A stretch of 64,000 nucleotides of DNA from Helicobacter canis (GTDB lineage: Bacteria; Campylobacterota; Campylobacteria; Campylobacterales; Helicobacteraceae): assembly GCF_900451095.1 (NCBI RefSeq), contig NZ_UGHV01000001.1, forward strand, positions 1,116,001 through 1,180,000. The letters are read 5' to 3'. Numbering within the stretch: the first letter of the stretch is position 1; each line of letters opens with the position of its first letter. Positions 17,982 through 27,353 of the stretch are shown here, in pieces. The notes beneath the pieces are model-generated. The model saw nothing but the letters and a program-made list of their open reading frames with translations. It did not search any database and was not told the origin of the DNA. Both the position numbers and the translations under genes were made by a program.

Positions 17982-19553
17982 CTACTCCCACTCAATAGTT
18001 CCCGGGGGTTTTGAGGTAATGTCATATACGACGCGGTTAATCCCTGCTACTTCGTTGATTATGCGATTTGAAACAGATTCTAAAAATGCGTGGGGTAAGT
18101 GTGAGAAACTCGCTGTCATTCCGTCCATTGCCTCCACTGCCCGGATACAAATAGTATTATCATAAGTGCGGTTATCGCCCATTACGCCCACACTTCGCAC
18201 ATTTAAAAGCACACAAAATGCCTGCCATACAGAATCATACAAGCCCCATTTATGTAGCTCTTCTATGAAAATAGAATCTGCCTCCTTTAATAGCTCCAAA
18301 TCCGCCGCATTCACCTCGCCCATAATGCGTATAGCAAGTCCGGGTCCGGGGAAAGGGTGCCTCATAAGCATAGATTCTGGCATTCCAAGCTCCCTGCCTA
18401 ATGCCCTTACCTCATCTTTGAAAAGCTCTCTTAAAGGCTCGATTAACTCAAACTTCATCCATTCGGGCAGTCCGCCGACATTATGATGGCTTTTTATCGT
18501 TTTACTTGGTCCTTTTACGCTCACAGATTCTATGACATCAGGATAAAGTGTGCCTTGTGCTAAAAACTTTATCTCGCCTTTTGTGTTATGCTTTTTAGCC
18601 TCAGCTTCAAAGACTTCTATGAACGATTCACCGATGATTTTTCGCTTTTGCTCAGGCTCTGTTACCCCCTTTAATCGCCCTAAAAATAGCTCTTTTGCGT
18701 CTGCTACAATCAAAGGCACTTTTAGATTCTCTCTAAACATTTCTTCTACTGCTTCTCTCTCGCCTTTGCGTAAAAGCCCGGTATCCACAAAAACAGGGAT
18801 GAGATTCTCTCCTATGGCACGATATAAAAGCGTTGCCACCACGCTAGAATCTACTCCCCCACTCACAGCACATAAAACCTTGCCGCCATTGCTGACCTTT
18901 TCTCTCAATCTCTCAATCTCACTTTCCGCAAAATTCCGCATATTCCAGCTTGTATCTGCTCCGCAAATTTTCACAGCAAAATTTTTTAGAATCTCCCCGC
19001 CGCACTCACTATGCACCACTTCTGGGTGAAACTGAAGCGCATAAATTTGCCGCTTAAAATCCGCAATAGCACAATAATGCGTATTTCCACTTTTGGCTAA
19101 CTCCACAAAGCCACTAGGTAAAGACTCCACTTTATCCGCGTGGCTCATCCACACGATAGAATCTTGCTTGATATTTTCAAACAATGGCGTGTGCAAATCG
19201 CTAATTTCTAGCACCGCTTTGCCAAACTCCTGCACCTTAGCTCTCACCACGCTTCCGCCAAAAAAATGCGCGATATACTGCATACCATAGCAGATCCCAA
19301 GCACAGGCACACCCAAGTCAAACACGCCAGAATCCGGCTTATACGCCCCCTCTTCATACACACTAGCAGGTCCTCCGCTAAGGATAATGCCCTTGGGATT
19401 TTTGCTCTTTATAGAATCTAGCTTTTCAAAGTAGGGGACTATCTCCGTATAAACGCCATATTCACGCAATCTTCTAGCGATGAGTTGTGTGTATTGTGAG
19501 CCAAAATCTAAAACCAAAATTTCAACACTATGTGTGTGCGGAGAATGTAGCAT
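17982..19553 (-). CDS. guaA: GMP synthase (glutamine-hydrolysing)
   Basis: A 523-residue two-domain enzyme. The N-terminal class I amidotransferase carries the catalytic cysteine in GICYGMQ and the HPEVVHSE histidine/glutamate. The ATP-pyrophosphatase domain follows with SGGVDSS, then the dimerisation C-terminus ending [14 protein letters not shown], the invariant GuaA tail. It converts XMP to GMP. The gene is complete. The restriction-modification genes follow immediately downstream on the same strand. Confidence 0.97.
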   Translation of the reverse strand: MLHSPHTHSVEILVLDFGSQYTQLIARRLREYGVYTEIVPYFEKLDSIKSKNPKGIILSGGPASVYEEGAYKPDSGVFDLGVPVLGICYGMQYIAHFFGGSVVRAKVQEFGKAVLEISDLHTPLFENIKQDSIVWMSHADKVESLPSGFVELAKSGNTHYCAIADFKRQIYALQFHPEVVHSECGGEILKNFAVKICGADTSWNMRNFAESEIERLREKVSNGGKVLCAVSGGVDSSVVATLLYRAIGENLIPVFVDTGLLRKGEREAVEEMFRENLKVPLIVADAKELFLGRLKGVTEPEQKRKIIGESFIEVFEAEAKKHNTKGEIKFLAQGTLYPDVIESVSVKGPSKTIKSHHNVGGLPEWMKFELIEPLRELFKDEVRALGRELGMPESMLMRHPFPGPGLAIRIMGEVNAADLELLKEADSIFIEELHKWGLYDSVWQAFCVLLNVRSVGVMGDNRTYDNTICIRAVEAMDGMTASFSHLPHAFLESVSNRIINEVAGINRVVYDITSKPPGTIEWE

Positions 19554-19641
19554 ATAGACACCTTTATGAGTAGGAATTTGCGTGTGGATTCTAGCAGAAT
19601 GAAATTTAGAAAGAAGTTAGTAAAACCCTAGATTTAACTCC

Positions 19642-19660
19642 AGCGAGGCAACACCTCGCT
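19642..19660 (-). terminator. Possible hairpin after the 260-residue membrane protein gene
   Basis: AGCGAGG (19642-19648) and CCTCGCT (19654-19660) form a 7-bp stem with a 5-base loop, 5 bases past the stop of the gene ending at 19666. No T-run follows, so it is only a candidate terminator. Confidence 0.4.
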
Positions 19661-19665
19661 AGTCT

Positions 19666-20448
19666 TTAAAACCAAGGCATTACATCAGTTTCTGTGCGTT
19701 TGCGGATAGTTTTCATTTGATAGAATCCTATAATCCACAACACAACAGCCGCAACAATAACCAACCAACCGATAAAAATAACTGCTGTTATGCTTCCAAG
19801 AATATTCGCATAGAAAGCCCAAAGCAAGAATTTCTGCTCGGTAACAAAAGCTAATTCTCTAAAAAACAAAAGATTATATACAAGTGCCGCAATACTACCA
19901 ACAATAAGCAATATCACCGCTACAACAAGCCCAAATCCACCAGCCGAGCTATACCCAGCCATACCCCCAAGTAACGCAGTTCCACCAAAAATCATAGCCA
20001 AAATAAGTGCCACCACCGCAATCGCGATAGAGAGAATAAAGTTTTTAAACAAAGTTGGACTTTCGCTTGTGCGTTTTGTCCCAAGCACAGCCAACACAAA
20101 AACCACAAACCCAGCAATTAGCAACACACCTCCAAGCACCCAGCCTAAAAATGGAATCAAAGAAATAAAGCTCCCACCAAAATAAAGTCCAATGCCAAGT
20201 AAAAACTTAAAGCGAATGCTTTGTGTGTCATTTGCCATAAGCTGCCCTTGAATATTTGCCATATTGATACTTCTGCCCGTGATGAAAATATTTTTTGCCA
20301 TATTCTCACTCACTTCAAAATCCACCTCACAGCCCGTGAGATGCTCCATACTTCTACCCTCTAGATTTGACACATCACTTGCTTCAAAAGTGTAGCGATT
20401 GCCATCTTCACCGCTGATTAAGCCTACTGCTAGAATCTTGCCCTTCAT
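19666..20448 (-). CDS. Membrane protein with cold-shock-like N-terminal domain
   Basis: Of 260 residues, the first 60 are soluble and OB/cold-shock-like (GKILAVGLISGEDGNRYTFEASDV, then GCEVDFEVSENMAKNIFI). Five to six hydrophobic segments follow, in pairs separated by glycine-rich turns (GGTALLGGMAGYSSAGGFG). The tail MKTIRKRTETDVMPWF is charged. The membrane part resembles the DUF996-type proteins. The start ATG at 20448 overlaps the only good frame. It is divergent from motA across a 329-base regulatory region. No function assigned. Confidence 0.7.
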   Translation of the reverse strand: MKGKILAVGLISGEDGNRYTFEASDVSNLEGRSMEHLTGCEVDFEVSENMAKNIFITGRSINMANIQGQLMANDTQSIRFKFLLGIGLYFGGSFISLIPFLGWVLGGVLLIAGFVVFVLAVLGTKRTSESPTLFKNFILSIAIAVVALILAMIFGGTALLGGMAGYSSAGGFGLVVAVILLIVGSIAALVYNLLFFRELAFVTEQKFLLWAFYANILGSITAVIFIGWLVIVAAVVLWIIGFYQMKTIRKRTETDVMPWF

Positions 20449-20676
20449 AGTTATCCTTTAGATGTGGAATAAATGCCGAAGTATAAAATGAGCTTTGTTA
20501 TAACGCGCTTAATGTCGCCACCTTACGCGATAAAGCCATATAAAGCATTCAAAAAAGCTTTAAGAAGTCCTTTAAGAAGTCCTAAGTAGTGCCGATTTTC
20601 CCAAAGTCATTTTGAAGTCTTTTTGAGTCTCTAGTATTGGCTTGTAGTTTGCTAGCTAGAATGGAAGGCTTGCTTC

Positions 20677-20693
20677 TTGGCATATTTTTTGCT
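20677..20693 (+). promoter_or_regulatory. Sigma54 (RpoN)-like promoter for motAB
   Basis: TTGGCATATTTTTTGCT has the -24 GG (20679-20680) and -12 GC (20691-20692) separated by exactly 10 bases, the sigma54 spacing. The predicted start is about 75 bases upstream of the motA ATG. Confidence 0.6.
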
Positions 20694-20710
20694 TCGAAGT
20701 CTTGGCAAGC

Positions 20711-20754
20711 ATTGTGTTTTGGATCATCTTAGAGATGATCATTTTGGACACAAT
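20711..20754 (+). promoter_or_regulatory. 44-base dyad in the motA leader
   Basis: The inner arms GATCATCT (20722-20729) and AGATGATC (20733-20740) are perfect with a TAG loop. The outer arms ATTGTGT (20711-20717) and ACACAAT (20748-20754) are also perfect. It lies just past the predicted sigma54 start, so it would be transcribed as a hairpin or bind a dimeric protein. Confidence 0.6.
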
Positions 20755-20777
20755 AGATCACCACAGCGAGTGTATTT

Positions 20778-21548
20778 ATGGATCTATCTACATTACTAGG
20801 GATTATTTTAGCGATCACTTCTATCTCGATTGGGGATATTTTAGAAGGTGGGAATCCGCTGCATGTTATCCACCTTAGCTCTTGTATTATCATTATTCCC
20901 ACTACTTTGTTTGCTGCTATGGTTTCTACGCATTCTGCGGCGATTAAGGCAGCTTATAAGGAGCTTGGGCTGGCATTTATGGGACCTAAGCTTGATCTCT
21001 CTAAGACAATAAAAGATGTTGTCGAGTTTTCTTCCCTTGCTAGGCGCGATGGGATTTTGGCACTAGAGGGGCGTGCGGCACAGATAGAGGATGATTTCTT
21101 CCGCGATGGGCTTAGTATGGTGATCGATGGGCGCGATGCAAAATCTGTGAAAGAAGATTTAGAGATCAAAATAGAGCAGTTAGAGCATTATTATCACGGC
21201 GCGGCGCATTATTGGATCACAGCTGGGGAGACTTCGCCGACTATGGGGCTTGTCGGGGCGGTTATGGGGCTTATGCTAGCCCTCCAGCTGCTTGAAGATC
21301 CCACTGCTATGGCGGCAGGGATTGCTGGGGCATTTACCGCGACTGTTACGGGGATTATGTGTGCGTATGTTATCTTTGGACCATTGGGCAATAAGATCAA
21401 AAACAACTCTTTCTACCTTGTGCAGGAGAAAGTTGTCATTATGGAGGGGATTTTGGCGATCGCTAATGGCGAAAACCCTCGCAATCTTGAGAGTAAGCTG
21501 CTTGGATTCTTGCGCCCAGATCAGCCTAAGATCTCTCAATTTGAGTAG
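20778..21548 (+). CDS. motA: Flagellar motor stator protein MotA
   Basis: A 256-residue inner-membrane protein with four hydrophobic segments and a large cytoplasmic loop between the second and third. The loop contains GILALEGRAAQIEDDFFRDGL, with the charged residues that contact FliG. Conserved prolines occur in ETSPTMGLVGAVMGL and FGPLGNKIK. With MotB it forms the proton channel that drives flagellar rotation. Only 9 bases separate it from motB, so they are co-transcribed from the upstream sigma54-like promoter. Confidence 0.95.
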   Translation: MDLSTLLGIILAITSISIGDILEGGNPLHVIHLSSCIIIIPTTLFAAMVSTHSAAIKAAYKELGLAFMGPKLDLSKTIKDVVEFSSLARRDGILALEGRAAQIEDDFFRDGLSMVIDGRDAKSVKEDLEIKIEQLEHYYHGAAHYWITAGETSPTMGLVGAVMGLMLALQLLEDPTAMAAGIAGAFTATVTGIMCAYVIFGPLGNKIKNNSFYLVQEKVVIMEGILAIANGENPRNLESKLLGFLRPDQPKISQFE

Positions 21549-21557
21549 GGGATACTA

Positions 21558-22358
21558 ATGTCTAAGAAAAAACAGCAAGAGTGTCCAGCTGGTGAGAAGT
21601 GGGCGGTCCCTTATGCGGACTTTCTCTCACTTTTGCTCGCACTTTTTATCGCGCTTTGGGCTATTTCTAGCACAGAAAGCTCCAAAGCAAAAGCGTTGAG
21701 TCAGGCACTTGTTACAGCTTTTTCCAATCCTCCTAGATCATCGATATTTCAGCCTATCTTTCAGCGACCACCAGATCCGGGCGAGGTGCGTGAAAACACC
21801 GAAGGCAAGCAGCCTCAAACGGCAGATGGCACTGCTTCAGCTGTCGCGGTGAAAGATAGTATCGCGCAAATCCAAATGCTAATCCAAGAAGGAGGCGTGC
21901 TAGAGCAAATCGAGCAGGGGATCATACTGCGCTTGCCAGCAGATTTGCTCTTTGAAGAAGGAAGAGCGGATTTGAATAATGAAGAGATGATCACCTATGT
22001 GCGGCGGATTGCTGAAATTATCAATAAGCTTCCGCCTGAGGTGAAAATCGATGTGAGAGGCTACACAGATGATAAGCCTTTAGCAAGTAGCGCAAAATAC
22101 AAAGATCTCTATGAGCTTGCTTCAGCTAGGGCGTATGCGGTGATGAGTCAATTACTCGATAATGGTGTAAATCCGGAGAAAATGTCTTACTCATCGTATG
22201 GGAAATACAGCCCTGTGGCACCAAATACGACTTTAGAAAATCGCGCGAAAAACAATCGCGTAGAGATTTTTCTCTCTAGCTCGCCAAGTAGTGTAAAAAC
22301 GATCAAATCTGTCCTAGATAGCGCAGCGAGTGAGCAAGAGAGTGATTCTGCGAAGTAG
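21558..22358 (+). CDS. motB: Flagellar motor stator protein MotB
   Basis: The 266-residue protein has a short cytoplasmic N-terminus and one membrane helix with the proton-carrying Asp21 (PYADFLSLLLALFIALWA). A linker and a C-terminal OmpA-like peptidoglycan-binding domain follow (VRGYTDDKPL and LENRAKNNRVEIFL). It anchors the stator to the cell wall. AGGGGATACT precedes the ATG. It has the usual length and no defects. Confidence 0.95.
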   Translation: MSKKKQQECPAGEKWAVPYADFLSLLLALFIALWAISSTESSKAKALSQALVTAFSNPPRSSIFQPIFQRPPDPGEVRENTEGKQPQTADGTASAVAVKDSIAQIQMLIQEGGVLEQIEQGIILRLPADLLFEEGRADLNNEEMITYVRRIAEIINKLPPEVKIDVRGYTDDKPLASSAKYKDLYELASARAYAVMSQLLDNGVNPEKMSYSSYGKYSPVAPNTTLENRAKNNRVEIFLSSSPSSVKTIKSVLDSAASEQESDSAK

Positions 22359-22503
22359 AATCCACTTTTGTGCATAGTTGGTTATATGCATTTAAAATAA
22401 AAATAGTGGCTTGAGTCGCGTGCTTTGATCATCGTGATAGATAAGATGGCAAAGAGGCATTTGCTATAAAAAGTGGATTCTAGCTAGAATGCAAGGAGAG
22501 CTG

Positions 22504-23445
22504 ATGAGAGTGATATTTATGGGGACACCGGAGTTTGCACGCGTGGTGTTTGAGCAGCTCTGTGAAAAATATGAGATTGTGGCGGTTTGCACGCAGCCAG
22601 ATAAGCCAGTAGGACGCAAGCAGATTTTGACTCCACCGCCAGTGAAGCTTGCTGCGCTTGCGCGTGGCATACCTGTGCTACAGCCGCAAAAACTGGATTC
22701 TAGTGTGAGTGAGAAGCTCGCGCGATTAGGGGCGGAGACAATTATCGTCGTGGCGTATGGGAAGATCCTGCCAGAATCTATACTCCACATCGCGCCTTGT
22801 ATCAATCTCCACGCCTCTATTCTCCCAGCATATCGCGGGGCAAGTCCTATTCAGCAGATGATTTTGAGTGATGATAGAGAGTATGGCATAAGCATTATGC
22901 GTATGGATTCTGGGCTAGATAGCGGAGAGATTTTAGCCATAGAAACAATGCCTAGAGATGATAGGGCAACTTACACGATTGTAAGCCAGAATCTAGCTAG
23001 GCTTGGAGGGGATACGCTGTGTGAAGTGCTGGCAAAGCTTGGCGAGATCACGCCTGTGCCGCAAGATCACAGCAAAGCGACTTATTGCAAAAAGATTAGC
23101 AAGCAAGATGGCTTGGTGGATTTTAGCTCTGCGCGCTTGGTGTATAAAAAGTGGCTTGCCTTTAATGAGTGGCCCGGAGTATATCTCACAAGCGGACTAA
23201 AGCTATTTGATATAGATTTATTGAGATATAGTGAGGCTATCTCGCAAGATCTCAATAAAGAGCTTGCTACTAGAGGGGGGCTAGCAGGTGCCGGAGAGAT
23301 TTGCCATATCGAGCCTTGCGTGATCGCGTGTGGCGATGGGGAGTGTTTGGTGATTGGAGAGCTGCAAGCTCCTAGTAAAAATCGCGTTAATGCTAGTGTC
23401 TTTCTCCGCTCTAGGGGGCTACAAGTGGGCGATAAGCTATGCTAG
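22504..23445 (+). CDS. fmt: Methionyl-tRNA formyltransferase
   Basis: The ATG at 22504, after AAGGAG, gives 313 residues starting MRVIFMGTPEFA, the family N-terminus. INLHASILPAYRGASPIQ carries the folate-binding and catalytic asparagine/histidine block. A C-terminal tRNA-binding domain follows. It formylates initiator Met-tRNA. It heads the block fmt-birA-parA-parB-atp-tol that matches H. pylori HP1141 onward. Confidence 0.95.
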   Translation: MRVIFMGTPEFARVVFEQLCEKYEIVAVCTQPDKPVGRKQILTPPPVKLAALARGIPVLQPQKLDSSVSEKLARLGAETIIVVAYGKILPESILHIAPCINLHASILPAYRGASPIQQMILSDDREYGISIMRMDSGLDSGEILAIETMPRDDRATYTIVSQNLARLGGDTLCEVLAKLGEITPVPQDHSKATYCKKISKQDGLVDFSSARLVYKKWLAFNEWPGVYLTSGLKLFDIDLLRYSEAISQDLNKELATRGGLAGAGEICHIEPCVIACGDGECLVIGELQAPSKNRVNASVFLRSRGLQVGDKLC

Positions 23446-23456
23446 GGCGATAAGCT

Positions 23457-24110
23457 ATGCTCTCAGGTGTCAAAGTAATACAAATGACAAAAGTGGATTC
23501 TACTCAAGATGAGCTGCGCCGGCGGCTAGAATCCACTTTTTTACACAAGCCGCTGTGTGTCGTGGCGCAGTCGCAGAGCAAGGGTCGAGGGTCGCGGGGC
23601 AATGTATGGGAAAATGAGCAGGCTTTGATGTTTTCATTTGCCTATAATGCCCCACTCATTTTGCCAGATGATGTGCCAGCGCAGAGCGTGGCGATATTTC
23701 TAGGCTGCATTATAAGGGATATATTGCGAGAGTCTGGCTCTAGTGCGTGGCTAAAATATCCTAATGATTTATATGTCTTGGACAAAAAGGCTGGAGGTAT
23801 TCTCATTGAGCGTGTGAAAGGGGTTTTGCTTTGTGGTGTTGGGATCAATGTGGCTAGCGAGAGGTTCGGTAAGATCGATATTGCGCTTGATGAAGAAAAG
23901 TTTTTTGCTAGATTATTTGAAGTTTTGCAAAATCCTCCAAGCTGGAAGCAAATTTTCAGCAACTATAAGCTAGAATTTTGGCGGAATTATCCTTTTTCCT
24001 TCCATATAGGAGATGAGCTTGTTTCCTTGCGCGATGCATTTTTGCTAGAAGATGGCGGCGTGAATATTGGAGGGAGGGTGGTTTATAATTTACGAGAGTG
24101 TGGGGTATAG
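23457..24110 (+). CDS. birA: Biotin-[acetyl-CoA-carboxylase] ligase
   Basis: A 217-residue, non-regulatory (no N-terminal HTH) BirA. SQSKGRGSRGNVWEN is the biotinyl-AMP loop. WLKYPNDLYVLDKKAGGILIE contains the catalytic lysine and biotin-binding region, followed by CGVGINV. It attaches biotin to the carboxyl carrier protein. Two motif cores in opposite orientation (23493, 23527) sit near its 5' end and are translated as VDSTQ and LESTF. Confidence 0.92.
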   Translation: MLSGVKVIQMTKVDSTQDELRRRLESTFLHKPLCVVAQSQSKGRGSRGNVWENEQALMFSFAYNAPLILPDDVPAQSVAIFLGCIIRDILRESGSSAWLKYPNDLYVLDKKAGGILIERVKGVLLCGVGINVASERFGKIDIALDEEKFFARLFEVLQNPPSWKQIFSNYKLEFWRNYPFSFHIGDELVSLRDAFLLEDGGVNIGGRVVYNLRECGV

Positions 24111-24113
24111 GCT

Positions 24114-24908
24114 ATGCATGAAGTAATTACCGTGGCAAATCAAAAGGGTGGTGTTGGCAAAACAACTACGGCTGTAAATCTTGCTGCATCACTAGCTCTT
24201 GCGGAGAAAAAGGTGTTGTTGATTGATTTTGATGCGCAGTCAAACGCGACAACAAGCTTGGGCTTGCGCCGCTCGGATATAGAGTTTAATGTCTATCATG
24301 TGCTTATGGGAAGTAAGACAATCTCTGAAGTGATAAAAAAGACAGATGTCCCATTTATGGATCTTGTGCCATCTGATATTGGTCTTGTAGGGATTGAAAA
24401 AAGCTTTTACACCAATAAAAGTGGGCGCGAGCTAGTTTTGAAGAAAAAGCTTGCCGAAGTGGAAAATAACTATGATTTCATCATTATAGATTCTCCTCCT
24501 GCTCTGGGACCGCTTACGATCAATGCACTTGCTGCGGCTAATTCTGTGATTATCCCTATTCAATGTGAGTATTATGCGCTACAGGGGTTGGCTCAGCTTA
24601 TCAATACGATTCGATTGCTTAAAGATAATGGCATAAATCCAACGCTTGAAATCCGTGGCTTACTTCCTACGATGTTTTCTGCACAAAATAATCTCTCTAA
24701 GCAAGTATTTACGGACTTATCAAGGCATTTTGATTCTAAATTGTTTAAGAAAGCAGACAAAGGTGAAGATTCTTATATCATCATTCCTCGTAATGTTAAA
24801 CTTGCAGAATCCCCAAGCTTTGGGAAGCCAATCTTGCTTTATGATATCAAATCAAGCGGTAGCATAGCATATCAAGATCTCGCTCAAGCGATTTTGCAAG
24901 GAGCATAG
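24114..24908 (+). CDS. parA: Chromosome partitioning ATPase ParA/Soj
   Basis: The 264-residue protein begins EVITVANQKGGVGKTTTAVNLA, the deviant Walker A box (KGGVGKTT), followed by the Walker B-like IIIDSPPALGPLTINAL. It is short and lacks the N-terminal HTH of plasmid ParA, so it belongs to the Soj group. It acts with ParB, encoded one base downstream, in origin segregation. Confidence 0.95.
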   Translation: MHEVITVANQKGGVGKTTTAVNLAASLALAEKKVLLIDFDAQSNATTSLGLRRSDIEFNVYHVLMGSKTISEVIKKTDVPFMDLVPSDIGLVGIEKSFYTNKSGRELVLKKKLAEVENNYDFIIIDSPPALGPLTINALAAANSVIIPIQCEYYALQGLAQLINTIRLLKDNGINPTLEIRGLLPTMFSAQNNLSKQVFTDLSRHFDSKLFKKADKGEDSYIIIPRNVKLAESPSFGKPILLYDIKSSGSIAYQDLAQAILQGA

Positions 24909-24909
24909 A

Positions 24910-25782
24910 TTGGCAAAGAAAAATGCCCTTGGCAGCGGACTTGGAGAGCTTCTAGGTGAAGTGCAAGATGCGTATGAAAAAAACCTAGGTGAATATACAG
25001 AATCCATCATTGAGCTTAGTGTTGATGTCGTTAAGCCAAATCCTTTCCAGCCGCGAAAAAATTTCGATGAAAGTGCGCTTAATGATTTGGCAGAATCCAT
25101 TGCCGAGCACGGACTTTTGCAGCCTATACTTGTATATGATGATGGGGGCGATTATTTTCTCATTGCTGGAGAGCGTAGATTAAGGGCTAGTAAAATCGCT
25201 GGGAAGAGCACGATAAAGGCTGTTGTGGCAAATGAATACATCGATCGAAGTAGATTGCGTGAGCTAGCGATTATTGAAAATATCCAAAGAGAGAATCTAA
25301 ACCCGCTTGATCTTGCTCATTCTTATCAAGAGCTTATTGATGAATACAAGATCACCCACGAAGAGCTTGCTACAAAACTAAAGAAATCCCGCGCACAAAT
25401 TACCAATACAATGCGTATCTTGGATTTGTGTGAGTATGTTCAAGATCTCATTGTTCAAAACAAAATTACACAAGGGCACGCTAAGGTGATGGTAGGCTTG
25501 CAGGAGCGTGAGCAAAAAGTGCTAGCGGATTCTATTGTGGGGCAGAAACTTTCTGTTCGAGAGACAGAGCAGCTGGTGAAAGATCTCAAGCAAGAAGATT
25601 CTAGTAAGAAACAGAATGTTGCCATTAAAAAGCTAGATTCTAGTGTGGATAATGAAGTATTGGGTGAGCTTTGTGCTGCTTTTGCCGCTCTTGGCGTGCA
25701 GGCTAGGATTTCTCAAGGTAAGATTATTATTCAGCCACAAAAAGAAGCAGTGGTGCAGTTAATTGAAAAATTAAAATCTTGA
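24910..25782 (+). CDS. parB: Chromosome partitioning protein ParB/Spo0J
   Basis: Starts at TTG 24910 with AAGGAG upstream inside the parA end. The 290 residues contain the CTPase/ParB box GERRLRASKIAGKSTIKAVV, the preceding PNPFQPRK, the block IIENIQRENLNPLDLAHSYQELI, a helix-turn-helix (THEELATKLKKSRAQITNTMRI) and a C-terminal dimerisation region. It binds parS near the origin. No canonical parS palindrome was noticed in the window. Confidence 0.95.
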   Translation: MAKKNALGSGLGELLGEVQDAYEKNLGEYTESIIELSVDVVKPNPFQPRKNFDESALNDLAESIAEHGLLQPILVYDDGGDYFLIAGERRLRASKIAGKSTIKAVVANEYIDRSRLRELAIIENIQRENLNPLDLAHSYQELIDEYKITHEELATKLKKSRAQITNTMRILDLCEYVQDLIVQNKITQGHAKVMVGLQEREQKVLADSIVGQKLSVRETEQLVKDLKQEDSSKKQNVAIKKLDSSVDNEVLGELCAAFAALGVQARISQGKIIIQPQKEAVVQLIEKLKS

Positions 25783-25835
25783 TTTAAGGTTTGGGCTGTT
25801 AGAATTAAAACAGCTGATCGTTGGAAAGGACATAA

Positions 25836-26264
25836 ATGAGTATTACAATCCCTGATCCTTGGTTGATGTTATTGGTTTTTGTTGTGTTTATTATCACAAT
25901 GCTTTTGCTTAATTCTTGGCTTTTTAAACCTTTGATTGGCTTTATGGATGAGCGCGAAAATTCCTTACGCAAGGATATGGAATCTGCAATGAGCGATGAT
26001 AATGAGGTTCAGGAAATTCAAGAAAAGATTCGTGCTATTTTTGCTGATGCCAAAGCGCAGGCAAGTAGTATCATAGAGAGTGCAACTATAGAAGCCAAGG
26101 CTGAATATGATGAAAAAATGGAAAAACAGGCTAATGAAGTCCAAGGGAGAATAGATAGTTTTCGGGTTGATCTTGAGAATCAAAAAAACCAAGCAAAACA
26201 GGAGTTGTTGGCGGATTTAGGCGTTTTCGAAACGGCTTTGAAGTCTAAAGTTCAGCAAATATAG
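25836..26264 (+). CDS. atpF': ATP synthase b' subunit
   Basis: A 142-residue peripheral-stalk protein with one N-terminal membrane segment (PWLMLLVFVVFIITMLLLNSWL) followed by a long charged helix rich in E, K and A. Two b-type genes in tandem ahead of atpH are normal in Helicobacter and relatives. AAAGGA precedes the ATG. It opens the ATP synthase block, which here lacks atpB and atpE as is usual in the group. Confidence 0.85.
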   Translation: MSITIPDPWLMLLVFVVFIITMLLLNSWLFKPLIGFMDERENSLRKDMESAMSDDNEVQEIQEKIRAIFADAKAQASSIIESATIEAKAEYDEKMEKQANEVQGRIDSFRVDLENQKNQAKQELLADLGVFETALKSKVQQI

Positions 26265-26275
26265 GGAGATAAAGT

Positions 26276-26800
26276 ATGAAGTATTGTGTGCGATATGGCG
26301 TGGTATTTGGTTGTTTGCTTGGGGTCTCGTATGCATCTGGTGCGGTGGATATATCTCATACGGATTTTAGTGAAAGGATCATAAATTTTATTATCTTTCT
26401 TGCTATTTTGTGGTATTTGGGTGCTCATAGACTTAAGGCTTTGCTTCAAAGTCGTCAACAAGAAATTAGTAGTCGTTTCGAGCAGGCTCAAGATAGGATC
26501 AATGAAGCAAAAAGAGGTAGAGAGCAGGCACAGAAGCAATTGGAAGAAGCACAGAAGAAGGCTGCTGATATTATCGCTACGGCAAGGAAAGAGGCTGTTG
26601 TGATTGCGCAAAAGTATGAAGAGCAGTGTAGTGTAGACATAGAGAATCTTATTAAATCGAGCGAGTCTTTGATGTTTTTTGAGCAGAGAAAGGCTCGTGT
26701 GGAACTCGTAGAGTCAGTATTGAAGGAGTTATTCAATAGTAATGCGGCTGATATTGACACGCAGGAATATGTGAGAATTTTAAATAAGAAGGTGGCGTAG
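26276..26800 (+). CDS. atpF: ATP synthase b subunit
   Basis: The 174-residue protein has an N-terminal signal-like segment (CVRYGVVFGCLLGVSYASGA), then the membrane segment IINFIIFLAILWYLGAH. The long stalk helix SRFEQAQDRINEAKRGREQA runs from about residue 60 onward. Its stop is directly adjacent to the atpH ATG. It pairs with b' in the stator. Confidence 0.9.
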   Translation: MKYCVRYGVVFGCLLGVSYASGAVDISHTDFSERIINFIIFLAILWYLGAHRLKALLQSRQQEISSRFEQAQDRINEAKRGREQAQKQLEEAQKKAADIIATARKEAVVIAQKYEEQCSVDIENLIKSSESLMFFEQRKARVELVESVLKELFNSNAADIDTQEYVRILNKKVA

Positions 26801-27328
26801 ATGGAAGAGATTATTGCTAAGAAGTATGCCCACGCACTTATACAGTGTTTCAAGAGAGATGAGCTAGAGGATCTATCTAATCTGTTTTTGCAGGCTTCAC
26901 AGGCTTTTTGTGTGGAGAAATTTAGGGATATGATTCATTCGCCCTATATGACAAAGATGGAAAAAAAGAGATTATTGATTGCTTTATTTAGTGATGATGA
27001 GCAGGTAGGTGCGTTTTTGGATCTGCTTATAGAGAACAAGCGCATAGATATTATTCCGTTTGTGAGTAGTATTTTAGAGAGATATTTGCGTGCGCTTGAC
27101 AATAGCTATAAAGCTATTTTGTATGCACCTAAAAATTTGGATTCTAGCACAATTTCTAATATTACCGATAGCTTATCTGCCAAGCTTGGAGTTAAGCTGC
27201 ATATTGAGCAGTCTTCTACCAAGGTTGATGGTATTAGGTTGGCTGTGCAAGACTTGGGGATAGAGGTGTCTTTCCTTAAAGAAAGATTTTTTGATGATCT
27301 TAGGTCTCATATCTTAAGATCCATATAA
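26801..27328 (+). CDS. atpH: ATP synthase delta subunit
   Basis: At 175 residues this fits the F1 delta (OSCP) subunit. EIIAKKYAHALIQCFKRDEL is the family N-terminus, with the central helical bundle and KLGVKLHIEQS…VDGIRLAVQDLGIEVS forming the C-terminal domain. It links F1 to the b/b' stalk. Confidence 0.92.
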   Translation: MEEIIAKKYAHALIQCFKRDELEDLSNLFLQASQAFCVEKFRDMIHSPYMTKMEKKRLLIALFSDDEQVGAFLDLLIENKRIDIIPFVSSILERYLRALDNSYKAILYAPKNLDSSTISNITDSLSAKLGVKLHIEQSSTKVDGIRLAVQDLGIEVSFLKERFFDDLRSHILRSI

Positions 27329-27353
27329 TTTAATTCAATAGCAAGGAGTGTAA

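Larger units (their letters stand above)
20449..20777. other. Divergent regulatory region upstream of motAB
   Basis: The 329 bases hold a tandem TTTAAGAAGTCC repeat (about 20569-20595), a sigma54-like promoter at 20677-20693 and a 44-base dyad at 20711-20754. No gene is seen. Confidence 0.7.

Noticed and set aside
18550-19029. 159-codon open frame on plus
   Set aside because: Antisense to guaA, which has complete catalytic motifs on minus.
24114-25782. parS sites near parAB
   Set aside because: No TGTTTCACGTGAAACA-like palindrome was noticed; parS may lie elsewhere.
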